Assembly: GCF_000003815.2 (NCBI RefSeq)
Contig: NC_049979.1
Location: 23,481,085 to 23,541,084 of the forward strand
Direction: 5' to 3'
DNA length: 60,000 bases
Source: Branchiostoma floridae
Lineage: Eukaryota; Chordata; Leptocardii; Amphioxiformes; Branchiostomatidae
Shown: positions 12,901-27,900 of the stretch, in pieces
How the letters are laid out: each line of letters opens with the position of its first letter
Numbering within the stretch: position 1 is the stretch's first letter
Program-made: the position numbers and the translations under genes
The notes under the pieces: model-generated
Database searches by the model: none
Seen by the model: only the letters and a program-made list of their open reading frames with translations
What the model was told of the DNA's origin: nothing

Positions 12901-15900
12901 ACCATTTTTAAGCTAGTGGTCCTCGCAGCCCTCAACAAATGGCCCAAAGTCTTTTTTTAACAGGTCTGATGGTCTACACCATGTATTGTCCAATCAATCT
13001 GATATTTCACCTGCATTTTTCCAAAGAACTCAAAAGCGGGCCAAAGTGAACCATAGGCATATGCCCTAAGGACGTGTAAGGACGTGTCTGTGCATATTAG
13101 TCGGCCTATTTGGCCATTAGGGACCTTTGTGGCCATTGGAAATTAAGAGGATAAATATTCCCATTTAAACGTATTAGCAAGGACGTGCTTAAGTGGAAGA
13201 AAGCTTCCTGTCGACGTGGATTTTAATTAGGATTTGATGGAAAATCATTGGATGCCGTGTAATGCATTTATTACGGTGGTACAGCAAACCTAACATGGTT
13301 AGAGAAATGACGACAGGCAATCAATAAAGTGGTTCTTATATGACTGTTTATGTTCTGTTTTTTAGAACCGTCCCAAGTGTTCCTACCTGAAGCTTCCAGG
13401 ATTTAAGGGCGATGATGGCCTGAGCTTGTACCCAGACTGTGGACTCGAGAGACATCCTGTTGTTTGTAGGAAAGACATAGGTAGGTTGGAAGCGACGTGG
13501 TCGTTTGTATTCTGTCAATATACATTAATTAGCATCTTCTCCGACGACAACTTTCAAGGATCGTAGGACACATTTTTTGTCACACATTTCTCTTTTTTAT
13601 AGTGCTAAAAGACATCTACTGTTTTTTAGAAGCTTTCTTTTGTCATCTTCTACTTCTACATATCGTAAGAGGATGTGCTGTATTATTTAGACGTGAACGT
13701 TTCTTCACCTTCACAAAATCTTGTGACTTAATTACTTTATCTATGCCTTAGCAGAAGTATGTGAGTGTGCTACTTAGGATTGCATTCTCATAGATGAAAA
13801 AAATCATAATCGTTGTTGTACCTTGTACCTAGTCGTTTTTTCTTGTTTGATGTCGACACTAATATGAATGTTTAGTGCGTCGTCACCTTGTTTGTATTAC
13901 GTAAGTCCTGTTTAAGGACAACAACTTTACTTTTAATTGTCTCCTTGATGTCACGCGTATTGATGATGCTACCTTCCTCTGAGTCCAGTCGGTAACTGTC
14001 CCAAAAACTGCTTCCACCACGGCTTGTGTATGGGGACGTCCTGTGTCTGTGACAAGGGCTGGGAGGGAGACGACTGCTCCAAGTTCCATTGCAAGGAGAT
14101 TGGAAATTGCAATGACGTTGGAGAATGTGTCGGTCCGAGTCATTGCAAGTGCAAACCAGGGTGGAAGGTAGGAAGAAGTCAGCCGCATTGTGATGTTGAA
14201 ACGATGTTAGTTTGCTTACTTACTTACTTCGTTTACTTTTAAAACCTCTTAATGACATTAACGAGGCAGAGAGGTATTAATACCCCTTGTTGTTTAAGTT
14301 TTGCAAATAGTTGTTTAAGTTAATTTTGCAATAGTTTTGCAAATGAGATCAACCCACAACTATTGGCGTTGATTTACAACTGACTGTTATTTGGATTCTT
14401 AAATGGTCCAAATTCCACTGTGCTATATTTCATCATTGAGAAAACAACGAATCTACATCCTGTTGTTAAACTTCAAATCATCAAAGTTATAGTTATGCCC
14501 TGCTCCACAACAATAATTAATGTGTTTCTCCTATTCTGAACACGTATTAGGGTTCCGCCTGTTCTGTGACGTATTGCAACAGATACGATACATGCCGATC
14601 CTGCACGAAGCAGCCGGGGTGCGGCTGGTGCGACACCACCTCCCAGTGTCTGGCAGGCTCCGGGGACGGTCCGGACAAGTTGACACCCACCTGTCCATCC
14701 TACTTCTACTACGACTGCATCACTATCGGGGGGATGGAAAGCTGCTCAGAGCAGATTGAGGTTCGTAAAATGATGAGAGATTACATAGCCTTATAGGTTT
14801 AGCATCCATGCACCACTGAAGCAGTAACATCGTACAATGTATAATGTTGGGCAAATATGATTCAGTAGACATTGGTCTTAGAAACAACATTTTTATTGCA
14901 AACCAAAACATTGGGCAATCAATTCCTCACATGGGGTAAGATTTCTTTCTTCATATACCCGCAACCGACATATTTAAGTTGTGGACTAGAATCACTATAA
15001 AATCCCGTGATCTACCGTTACACATTTTCTCTTTTCTTTCTGTGTTTTGCAGCAAATCAATTGCTTGTCAAAGTACTGCAACAACACTCGTACCATCTTG
15101 GATGAGGAAGTATGTCGAAGGTGTCAAGACATCGAGGGATGTTACAAAGACAGCGAACTTGGAATCTGCCCTGTCTGGAACGAGCAAAAATGTCCCAGTG
15201 GTTTCGTCCGCCCTGACTATTCAGATGAGTCGAGGATTCTTCGCTCCCTTGTACACAGGAACGTGAAGTACGTGGATCCGAAGAAGGTCATCTTGTACTC
15301 ATGTCCAGTGGAACCCATCGTCCGTGAGACGGCAACCGACACCACGTTGTTTGTGGCGTATCCTAAAATCGACGCTTTTGACGGAGACATTATATCCAGT
15401 CCCCAGAGTGGAGGTGTGATGCACTGGGTGGACAAAGTTGAAAACCTAGGTATGTCCTGAATGTTGGTATTTGTAAACGGTTAGTCCATATCCTATGCTA
15501 CATTACAGACTATACCAGCGAAGACTAAGATGCCTTTTTGAATCTGACATCTGTTGTGTTTTCTCACGTTGCTGGTATCCTATCTTGCCTTACAGAGAAC
15601 CACACCATGATTGTTGCAAAACCAGTGGGTTTGGAAGACGTCGTGTCGTATGCCGACTTCAGTCAGAAGGTACAGATGTACCGAGTCAACGATGAAAAAG
15701 CCAAGGAAGCCCTTCCTGACCACTTCTCATTGAACTCCGTCAAGGAAGGCTTCGACCCTCGCACTGGAAGATACATCCACTTCATGGAGGGTAAGTCACT
15801 CCAGCAAGTCATTGCTACTCATGGAGATACAGTCAATGCAGCCTATGAAAACCACTCAGAGGACCGATATGAAATAAGGTTTGCATGGACAGGTTGTTAC

Positions 15901-18900
15901 TATAGGCAGCATCCTTTTAAAATTCTTGTGTTAGTGGGAAACATTAGATCACGAAAAAGCGGTCTATTGACGGTTACATTAGCCAGGGGGTTCTTGTTTA
16001 GAGGTTGTCATTTCTACAGGTTTAATTGTACATTGAAAATGAGATATCATAAACACATTTCTTATCCATTACAATGAGCGTTTTGAAACAGCCTGAGGTG
16101 TTAACGGTGATATAAAGCCCAATAACTACCGAATAAAACATTCGACAAACGTGAAACAGATCCGTGTTAGCAGACCTAGGATGTGTTCTCATATCAACCA
16201 TTTCTTAACTTATCAACCATTTCTTAACAGATCGACCTGTATACAAGTGTCTTGGGCGCGAGTTCATTGACCTGAACACGGGAAACCTCGTCACGTCCTA
16301 CTACATGATCATGCCTGCCAACCCCGAGCCCGAGCCTGCTGTGAACGAGGGCGACCTTGTGGCAGACGCGGAGAGCCAGGGTTTTATCGAAGTGGTGAAG
16401 GACTTCACAGAAGAGGAACTGGGCGTGTTCGTCCATACCGAACACAAGCAGTGTGAGCCTGGGAACGTCCAATGGTTGGATGAGTAAGTTTCTGATGTCT
16501 GTTTTAAATCAGTATTTGTCCTTCAGGACTACAAACTACACACTACACTGGTGATAGGGAACATATTTCTGTTCAAATCTTTCCGTCCTAATAACAATGA
16601 AAATCACTTTTCAGACTTGAATCAAAGATCAGAAAGAAGCACAAGAGTGAAATAGTGGAGGCCACCTTAGCATGCACGGGTGGAGACAGCCGGCCTGGAC
16701 TGCTAGTTCTGGACACGACTTCTGCTGAAGACTTGAACATCCGCCCGGGGAACGTTATCATTGGTAGGACGACTGGTGCTGTCCTGTCCCAGGTGAGTTG
16801 ACCAATCATATTACACCTTCATCTGCATTTTCCTGTAGATTATTTTCGCTACAGTAGTACAAACCCTGTTGTTGCCTCCATGTCTTTTTGTGTGTTTGTG
16901 TTTTTGTTTATTTAATAGAGTGGTGGGAAGTGAAGTGTAAAAAGGTCTGACAGTATACTGGATGGCGTAAAATCAAATCAAGTTAACGTCGTGGACACTA
17001 ACAGGAAGTTAGACCAAAGGTCCTAGAATCGGTTATCTCATTTTCTGTCTTCGATTTCCTGCTGTATGTTTGAAGTTTGCATTATAAGAGCCAGTGGGGA
17101 AATTGTATTAGACAGAATCAGTGAGAAACTCATAATGATAAATAAGAGAAATTCTTTTTTAAAAATAAATTCTCAAAGACGACTTTTTTAATATAACGGA
17201 GAAACGAGATCTTTAAAATAAATTCTTGTTTATTTTGCAGATAATAACAGTGAGTTACGAAGAAGGTTTCCTGTTCCTGGAATCCGTTGCCCTTACGTCA
17301 TCTTCTGACTACGTGGAGAAGGAAAAACTCATGCTGTCAAGCACTAAGAGGAAGAAGCGGGCACTAGGCGAGAGTACTGCCGTGGCAGACTTCGACTGGA
17401 ACAGACGGCTGAGATCGACAGTAAGTTGTTATTCATATCCCCAAAGTATCCATACCCCTTGTAAATTTCTTAATAAAGTAATATAGTATGTCACATACTA
17501 TGTGCAGTCGAATCGAGACCATCTTGAAAAATATTCACAATTTAGTACATCAAGATATATCCTGGTTTGATGTCATTTGTAAAACTGTGAGCTTATGAAT
17601 GGAATAGATAATTTCTAACATACCATGAAACTGAGCCATGAATGTCGCATGTCACAAATACTATCGTGTAATTATATATATCAATGTTTCGAACTTATAC
17701 CAGTAGGAAAAAGATATTGTTAATTGCATCATAGTTTGGTGTTTAAGCTGGTTCCTCGAAAATGTTCAAGCTAGGTTGTCAAAAATAAGAAGAAAAGAAA
17801 AAGCCTGGACTTTTTCTAAAATGTATATGCTTTGTACCACATAGTCTGAAGACGAAGAAGACACCGTAGACATCTCTGCCAGCGTGAAGTTCACCCCGAA
17901 GTTAGACCTGACCCTCGCGGTGACCTCCGCGCCGCCCTACCTGACAGCCATCGGTGCGGAGCTGGACGGGCCCATACAACTACTGGCCAACGCCACGTAC
18001 AGCTTCAAGGCAAGGTACTGATGACATTCGTTGGTCTGTCGGTCCAGACTCGTACAATTCAAGAAGTATGCGCAGAACCCTAAAGATTTAATTGATGATA
18101 ATCCATAGCACTTCATGTCACTTTTACAATCTTTAACTGCTTTGTGTTGTGCAAGTAAAGACAATAGCCAAGGTCATGTGGTTTCCTCAAAGTCCAAGGT
18201 CAAGTTCTACCTAGCAGACTTATAGTTTGACCGACCTCGTTGCCTGTCAGTACGTTTGTATCCAAGTTTGCCTAGTCATGGGAGTGCTAGAGGTTGAAAC
18301 ACAACACCTTGTTGTTTTTGTCATCTATATGGATAGTGTTTCAGTAAAAGCTAGGTGGGTAAAGTAAATAAAGCAGGAGAACTTACATTTTTTGGGCCGG
18401 ACGAAAGACGAACGCACAGTTCGAAGATCAACAAACAACATGGCTGCCGCGGTGATTCTTGTTGCGTCATTCGGAATGAACCACAATATGAAAAGGGGTG
18501 GAGTTTTAATGTTATTCTCAAGGCTCTATGCAAAATACACTTCAGATGGTATTTTTGTAAATGATCTAACGTTTAACATATAGCTCATTACATTAGTCAT
18601 TGTAGAAAACAAGTTTTCTTTGAAATATCCCTTTCAATACGTAACTGTCCGTAAGTTCGTACCCAGGGCATTTTAAGCTCGTACCCAGGGCATTTACTGT
18701 CCCTAAGCTCGTACCCAGGACATTATGCTGCCAAGGTGTGTTCTTGGAACAAGATTGCAGTTTTCGTATTGTGATGTCAAAATGTAGCAACGCTGTGTTA
18801 TTTGTCTCATACAAGCACTTTGTTACAGGAAAAGTTCGTCAGGATCTCAGCAACTCGCCATCAGACAAGCCAAGAGTGCCTTGGAGTTTTGTATCATAGT

Positions 18901-21900
18901 GGGACCGCCGTCTGCCAGTGTGTGTGTTCCTGGGAAGTTGTTGTTACATGCTGAAGTTCTCTTCCATGCTGAGATGGAGGTAAGATGTCTTTTAGTGTTG
19001 TCATCCTGCTGAGATAGTCTACACTGGCATGTTTAGGCACACCATTTTCCTCTATCTCAGAGTCTGTTATCTTTGTAACATGGTCACCAAGTCTCCTCTG
19101 GTCGACTTAGGATTGTCTAGTACACGGCCCACTCAGATAAACACGAACCTTTTTTCTGATAAACATCAGCCTTTTTAGCCAGCCTTTTGGGTTAACGCCG
19201 CTAAAGGAGCGATGTAAACAGAACCCAACCCCGTAAAAATTCCCCGGCCTACGTTAATGAACTTGGCGGACGGGCTACACTCCCAGCACCGTAGAGATAG
19301 TGACGAGCTCACGATAGTATGGTTACCAGGCTATGGTTTTTGTTGCGACTACCAAACTCTTGACTATAGATCATCATCATCTTGTCTCTATGGTTGTACG
19401 GATGTCCACGACCCTGCCCTTTATAGCTCGTCAAAAATGCGCCATGTACCCTCGCACAGATCGATGTATTATGTTGTGCATGGTATCCCTACTGTTGCCA
19501 ATACCACCTGATAATTACAATAGTGTTTATTGCATAGGGCGCTGGTGTCCTCACGGTTGGAACGACTGCAAACTCCGAGGTGAAGATGGGAGGACGGTGG
19601 CGACGGAGCTCAAAGGGCATGGACTTCTCTGAACCTGGGGTCAGTGTGGCTCACTTGTGTCCCAACATAGCCCATCCGCATGTGGCATGGAACTAGTCGG
19701 TAACCATTACTCGCGAGAAACTAGAAAAGTTTGCTACAAAAGTTTGAATTTTTAGTGTCAATCTTGTATTTCAGATGGCGTCATCGTGAATACTGCTTTA
19801 TTTGTATCTTGTGGTTGCTCGCCCTACGTTTTCGTTGAAATGGTAACAACCAACCGCTGAAACATCGTAATCAAAGAGTTTTCTTTACGGGTGGCAGCTG
19901 ATATTGTCATCAGTCAGTTGGCATACTGAACAAGTCCCGGCTTGATTTGACCTTGAACCACCCTTTGTTTGACCACAGAAGCCGTTCGACATTCATCACA
20001 ACTATGACGTCAATATGCCAGCCGGTAACAACGGGACCGTCACGATCAGCGTGTCCCCGACGTTCTCGGTACAATGGCCGTCCTTCTCCACCCCGACTCT
20101 ACCGCCTGGGGTCCATAAGGATATCCCCGACTGGATGAAGGACGCTTTAGGTGACATATTGTTTAAAATGTTGATTACAACACGGTCAAAGTCGTAGTAG
20201 TAAAAGAGGAGTTTATCAAAAGAGTCCTAGAAAATGAGAAATATAGCCCGTAGCTATAGGTCGTCGTACGATTTTCAAACATGTCAGTCTGTGTGTATCA
20301 GAATCAATAGCCGACCAATGATTTTCTGTAACAAGGCAGCTAAATTTTGCACGACATACGCACGACTGCCCCAAGAATGCTTCCTGCTTGTGATCTTGCG
20401 ACGAATGCACGACGTGTGTGATTTGATAAGTACTAAATCATGTGTGTAAGGTGCTAGAAAATACGATTCGCTATAGATGTAGCTATAGCATGCTAAATAC
20501 AAGGGAAGGTTGCGTTCGACCTATTGACGGAGAGATGGGGCTCCTCCATTCCAGGTGCTGCCGGGGCGGACACGTTCTGGACCGGAGAGCCGCTGATGCA
20601 GGCCTCGGTGAACACCCCTCTTGTGGCCAGCTTGAAGGCCAGCACGTGCTCGGAGCGCTGCAGCACGTCCGACATGCCGCAGTATGTGGAGCTGAGCGGG
20701 GGCGTGGTGAAGGCTGGAGGAGCCCTCAACATCTCCTCTAAACGTTTCAACGATACTTTCCGATCCTTCCAAGCGCCAGACTACATGAACAGTAGTATGG
20801 TCAATATCACTAGGTAAGGTGGACTTTGTAAACATAACAATAATCTCTAGCACTGGTGTTCGAGAACAGTTGGGTTAGGCTGACGTCACATTGCCACAAA
20901 GGGACTCGGCCAGGCAGTCTTGAGGGAACGAAAAGTACGACATAAAAGACAACAAAAACACAAAGCGGACCAAAAATAATTCAACAACATGCCTTGTACA
21001 TATCTATTGGCATAAACTCTAATTTTTCGCATCCGCAAACAGCCCGGCCGGGCCCCGGGTAGGAAATGTGACGTAGGCCTGACTGGTGTAAATGCCAGTG
21101 GTCATCCCGACGTGTAGGTGTCATTGTATATATGGCAGAGACTCGATCGATGTTTGAGTCCTTTATATTTTTGATTTTGTATTGAATTTTACTATAAAAA
21201 CTGCGGCAAAGATTGATAGTCAAGAAAGTTTTTGATTTTGCGTGGTTGGAAAACTGATGTCCTGAATGCCGTTTTTTTTGTAAACTCTCTAAAGAAGGTT
21301 GCAAACATTGCTTGGTTAGAATGTGCAGTGAAACAGCATTTCTGCTTTCCCTCAGCGGCTGTGATGGCCAGCTCGAGTTGTGCTGTACCTGCCCCGGGAC
21401 CGGTGAGCCTGGCTCAGTCAACCCGTACACGGGAGAGTGTATGTGCGACTGCTACTGCGACCCTCCGCTCAACACCAGGAAGGGCATTCCGGTAATGCCT
21501 GCTCACATGATTAAGTTATAAAGGTGTAGAACCAACAGTAAAAGAAAACTTTGTATACAAGCATGGCGTATTGATCCAATAATCAGATCCGATATCAATA
21601 TTCGAGTTGATTATTACCTCCGATTTCGATCTGTGTGTTTGTGTGTTTGTTTGTTCGTTGGCTAGCTTGTTTTGGTGTGTGTCTGCAGTTATTTGTATTT
21701 TGTGGAGTGACAGGATGTGAAGCGAAAGATGGTGTAACTGACGATTGTCAAGATGAAAGTTGGCTTGGCCCGGGTCCAAAGTTGTGTTAGGCAGGAAAAT
21801 ATATGAACAGAATTAGCGAAAAAAATCAGAATAAATGAATAAAGCAAGATATTCAAAACATATATACAAAAAAAGTTGGATATTTCACGGATGTACGAAA

Positions 21901-24900
21901 TCTTCGATTCTCCCGTGCAGATGCGAGATGGGAGTTGCGTTTGTAACACATGTCCGGGAGGATTACCCAGGATGTACATGGAAGACGGAGGGATGGGATG
22001 TCCCTGTCTGTGTAACGATCTGTCAGAGCACGACATGAATGAAGATGGCTCGTGCCCGGTAAGGTTACATCTAAGTTTTATTAATGGACTTTATTACATT
22101 CGTGACACAGTAGGCATCGTTCTCAGCGTGTCTTCGTGCCCCTACATTATGTATTTTCCATGTGCTAGTCACGTTCACCACAGGAGTGACACATGGTGAA
22201 GTTCAAAGTTGACAGATTTAATAATCTATAAACCTTGTGGTGACAGCTGACGAGCAGTCTAGGTCATGGGGTCAATGAAAGGGCAATTCACGGGGAGGTA
22301 TTGTTTCTGGTCAAGTCTTTCAGACCAATATGGCTGGTACCCAGGAAATTTCATAGGTTATTCGTAGTTGGACCTATATATGAATAAATGCGTTCGTCAA
22401 CAAAACCACTCAAGGATACCTTTTCCCTTTACACTTCAGTGTGAGTGCGACTGTCCGGACGGTAGTACAGATACCATCGCACCTGACGGCAGCTGTCCAT
22501 GTAGGTGCACCTGTAACAACTGCCAGGATTCCATACTCGGACCAGACGGCTGCATCTGCCCAAATGACGTGTGAGTAGCCAACACAAATGGCTGACGCCA
22601 TTGGCAATCTTTCATGTACTTGCTGGGAAAATTTACATAAGCAAAGTATAGACTTCGGAGTATGAACTGTGTAGTCTTTTCAACATATCTAATGCTCCAA
22701 CATTTACTGGATTACTGTATTTGTCAAAAATCTTTGGATTACGTAAAGTTGTAACAATGTTGATACAAGTCCAATAGCTGTACTGTAACTAACCATGACC
22801 ACCTGAAATAGGTGTCCGGTCTGTGACGACGGCCGGCTGCCGACATGGGAGGGCTGTAAGTGTTCCTGTCCCGAGTCGGAGGACTGTGGTAGACCCCCGA
22901 TCTGTGTGGTGGGACGGAGAGGTCCTGAATGTGATCAGCCTGACTGCAGTCCGTGTCAGGGTGAGTGTCATTTGAAAAAAAAAAGCAATGTGAAAGACAA
23001 TGATATTGAACTTTTTTTCTAACAGACTTTCCCTTTTTCTGAAGACCATCGCCATTGAAAACATTCACATTCTTTTAAATCATTCGATGATGTGGAAGGT
23101 GTGTCTCATAAATTGTAACTTTCTAATGATGTCTTTACCACCCAGACTGTTCAGGTAACGGCGTCTGTGCAGCAGACGTCGGTACGGGCTGCGGATCCAC
23201 CTGCCGCTGCCACCGCGGGTGGAGCGGGCCGTGCTGTAACCGCCGCCGGGCCAGGAGGGCATGGGGAGACCCGCATCTGGAGACCCTCGATGGTACGGAT
23301 ATGTTTCAACTTACACGTAAAGGGTTTTTCTAAGTTTGAAAAAAAAGCTAGTCAGCCGTGCAGCTGGCATGTGATACATACAATCATATCTTCTTAACGT
23401 CTTAACTCTTGCCTCTACTTCTACCTAGTACCGGCTTACGTGTTACTGAGTCCTGACTGACGGTGCGCTTTATTGCTACTGTAGAAAGTTTTGTAGAATT
23501 AGATGATTTTCATTTACGCTTTTCAATTAGCATCATTAAAATTATTGCCAATCCTTTTGTAATAGATAAAAGGCTACAAGAAGTAATCCGTTCTTCACTA
23601 GATAGTTCAGCCATTGATGTTTATAGTTATTTATCGACTGTTCACTTTCACATAAAGGTATACACTTTGACTATTTTGGAATCGGAGAGTTCTGGGACTG
23701 CAAGAGTCCGGTCAACGACTTCGGCATTCAGACGAGGTTCTTCGCACACGAGCGGGTGTCACTCACTGGGGCTGTGGCCGTCAAGGCCGGGCCGAGTGTG
23801 GTCACCATCACCACGCCACCCAAGTCTGCCAATGCCAGCCACTTACCTTTCCTCAGGTACAGCAGACAATGTGTCGTTGTGCAATACACACTGGACATTC
23901 AGTTGACGGCTTACAGCAATATTTGTAGTAGCTCACTGATATAGGTCATGTCAAAGAATTTCCTTTCACAAATAATACGATGATGAGAATAACAACTTCT
24001 TGACACACAACTAACTGTTTTTCAAGTCGATGTTTCGGTGACTGACCGTCACCTTCGTCAGAGCAATACTGACTGGTTCTACGTTGAACTGCAGCTAGGT
24101 GTCGCTACTGCAATGTGAAGAATGCAATCCTAATCGTGACTGAGTTTGTATCCCCCTAACCACGTTTCATGCCTTAAGCAGATCTCCTGATACATATAGC
24201 CTTCCTAATCCAATGTGTGCATCCGTTGTCTTCTCTTTCTCCTTGGTGCCGTGCCAATCTATTACAGATAGACGGTCACGGAAACGTTGTCTTAGGTAAA
24301 AACTCTTGCTTGGTTTTGCATAGAGAATTTTGGTATCCGGTGACTTACCAACAACTATTCACGAAATGTGGCTATGCGTGTTGCAGGATTGACGGTGTCC
24401 TCCAGCCCGTCGCCCTGGGACAGAGGTACACCCTTGCCAACAACACCGTGCTGCTGGATGTCAGTAACCCATCCGAGGGGAGAGTGGAAGACCCCGGCGC
24501 GGTGGTGGCGCTCTTCTCTTTCCAGTTTGTTTCTGGTACGAGGTATAAATGTCCTACTGTTGTCGCCATGACAAACGTCAGTACTCGTGTCCGTAAGGGA
24601 TGTATCCCCGGATGGGCATTAAAGCTACAAAGTTGTCCTGCTAGATACCGGGGGCACACCTTGGTGTTCCCCGGCTGGTCCCCGGTTCGGAAATGTGATG
24701 TTAGCCTTACAGTAGACGCCATGTCCGACTTAAATTCAACCCGATGCCCGACCGGACCCCAAAATACCTTTCCGTGGACGTGAGGCACAGTCCCGTCATG
24801 CAGCGGATGTACACAGGAGCGCCAAAAACAGCCCGTGAACAGCCCGCGACAGGGCCCCTTTTTCCACATTGGGACCTTATAAGCCTTAGTAGGCTGCGCT

Positions 24901-27900
24901 TTGTGACTTTGTTTCTCTGTATGATCTGTTACATTAGACGCCATGACAATCAGTGTGACTCTCTTCTGTCGAAACAGGTGCCAGCATTTCCGTGGACGTG
25001 AGACACAGCCCCGTCATGCAGCGGATGTACATGAACGTTATGTTTCTTCCCACCGCCAAGTTCAAGGGCAATACAGACGGGCTCTGTGGCACTCTGGATA
25101 ACGACCCGGGAAATGACTTCACGGGGCCTGATGGGGTTCTGTTACCAGACGCCATGGCCTTTGCGGAATCCTGTAAGTTAGGGTTTTTATCTTTTTATGC
25201 CACTGAACCAGCAAGGGAACTTGTTGACCCATGTGCCACAAGGGCTTTGAATGAATAAACGAACCGAACGTGTACCTGTTTTCTCCAGGGCGTGTGAATG
25301 AAACTAACGAGGACGGTGGTCTGGAGGGCAGTTGGTCTTGGACGGCGTCCAACTTCCACCACGGAGACGTGATGGACCACGCCTACACAGACCCGTACTA
25401 CATCCCTCTGTATGACATCTCAGGCCTCCCGCCAGATCGGCTCAATGTACGAGTAATATCATATATACTAGGTGTTCTTTAGAAAATGTATAGTCGTCAT
25501 AACAGCTTCTTCGATCCTCAAACATAATGGTATTGTAGGACTTTGGAGCCCAAACTTTGAATATTGTAAATCCATTCATTGCAATATTTGCAACTTATTT
25601 TCAACATATTCGTGTGTTTTTTTTACATTTCCTACGAGGGTAAGCAATGCTTTGATCGGTCAGTTTTAGTGTTCTATTCAACAATATGTACCTTTAAAAC
25701 AATTACATGCAATGGTAATCCTTTCATGAGAAACTTGTAGAATGCTTATGTATGAAGGCTATGATTTAGCATTGTGTAGTGTGCTTAATAGTTTACTCTT
25801 ATAAATGACCTTCAGGCGGCCCGAGACGCCTGCATCAACAAGAAGCTTCCCAAGGACCTGCTCATCAACTGCGTCTTTGACGTGGCGCTGACGATGGACT
25901 CGTCCTTTGCAGAGCAGGGACAGCTGAACCTCGGTACGTGTCTCTCCTCTCGGGCACCGTCTTTAGCGGGACGGTCACCTTCGTTAAGGGTGTTGTACGA
26001 TTTTGTTGTCATAGAATTATCAAGCAGGTTGTTGCAGACAATGATCTAAGACAGCCTTTTCGGTATCGAGGCAGCTCAAGTTTGCACACTGTGGCACATT
26101 AGTGACTTTCCAAATAATACCCGCAATTTGCGATCGTACAACGAATGTGATCAAGCCCTCATTAAGTACATGTGTAATATGAAATGGCTATATACGTCAT
26201 GTATGTAGAAAGTTAACGAAGCTATCGGAATTATTGTAGACGGTTCTCATTTTAGCACAGAGGACACAGAAAACGCAACAAATGATAAACGCGATACTTG
26301 TACCAACCCGGTGGATAGTGATGGGTTTAACCGGTAATATACATCTACCAATTTTCATCACAGAATGTCCTACGGAGTGTACCGGAAAGGGCCGATGTGT
26401 TGAAGGAGAGTGCGTGTGTCTGCCCGGCTGGACAGGAGCTGAGTGTGAGACAGGTAGTACAAAACCTTACACTTACGTAGTTATTAAGACTTTTCATCCT
26501 TGCGGAGACATAAGGCCATAACTTTTCCCTCCGCCTCCTCCGCGTAGTTTTGGTTCTTTACATGCACGCTCTCTCTATAATCTGTAGACGGAGAGCTAGA
26601 AGAATGATTTACTGTGATATGTAGGTTAAGCAATGATACAGGCAGGACCAATGTATGTGTCTATGTACCACAAGGAAGCACTTTGCGCTTGAAGCGTGTT
26701 TTCTTAAACCTCCTTGGTTTAAGTTAAGACTTGACGTTGCCTTGCCTGCCTGTTTGAAGGACTGTGCGCCAACTGTTCAAAAGAACACGGGACGTGTTTG
26801 GACGGGTTCTGTCAGTGTGACATCGGCTGGGAGGGACCAGGCTGCACCTGGGAAGGTGGGTGTGTCTGACATTTTTATTACCTCCGTGAAAATGGATTTA
26901 CTGTTCTCGATATGTTTATTTCTTTGTCGTATCGCGTAATCAAGTTTGTTCCTGCTGGCCCGGGTCCAAATTTGTTCCTGGGCCGAGTGTACCCCGAGAC
27001 TGGCAGGATGGAAGTTAAAGCCTGCGTGCAAACTTCTGCGTGCAGACTGACAGGAAGTGATGACCAATGTCATCAACTTGAAAATGGCATATGTCCGATA
27101 CTGGATGTGTAATGTTTTGTTTGGATATTTACAATACGTTCAATTTTTGTTGTTGTTTCTCATAATATTGACTTCTTCTGGTTGTGTGGCAAAATGGCGA
27201 TTTCGTAAAGACTAAAGTGTATATTTGCACTAAAAGTGACATACTGTCCAAACTATTTTTAGCTACGTGCTACAATGTGAACAACTGCACCAGCCCGGAG
27301 CACGGTTTGTGTGAAGAAACGGACGTCTGTCAGTGCAACGACGGTTTCAGTGGTAAGTACCTCTTTCCGCGATGATACTGCTGCTACTACTACTACTACC
27401 ACCACTACTACTACTTCTACGCAAGCACTGCAACATTTCCATACTCTTGGCACACCTCATAGCGCACGATATGAAACATAACGTTAGTGTCGTGTATTTC
27501 AAGGATGGTCAGAGTTGTACAAGGGAGACATACGTAAGCCCTTCTGTCCACCCTCGCCACGGTCATATTTTAAACCATTTAAGATTCCCCAAGTAAAGAA
27601 ACCCCATCATAGACTCTTAACGTTATCATCATCATTTCCCATTGAAGGAATCGACTGCGGCCTGCAGGCCACCTGTTATGACGTGGACGACTGTTCCGGG
27701 AACGGCGTGTGCGTGGACTTTGACTGGTGCAGATGTGACGTCGGCTGGACCGGCGAGGATTGCTCGGTACAATCCTGTCAAGACCTCGACTACTGTTCCG
27801 GTACAGTGAACCTACAATTTGTACTCCTCTTTCTTTTGCAATGTTGATGCTGGTCTGGTATCCATAGTTTTGTAGCGATCCCACCGCTGCCACCAAATGA

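Noticed and set aside
24037-24053. Palindrome GGTGAC-TGACC-GTCACC with Penelope-like flanks
   Set aside because: It resembles sequence seen near some retroelement ends, but it is too short to call an element.
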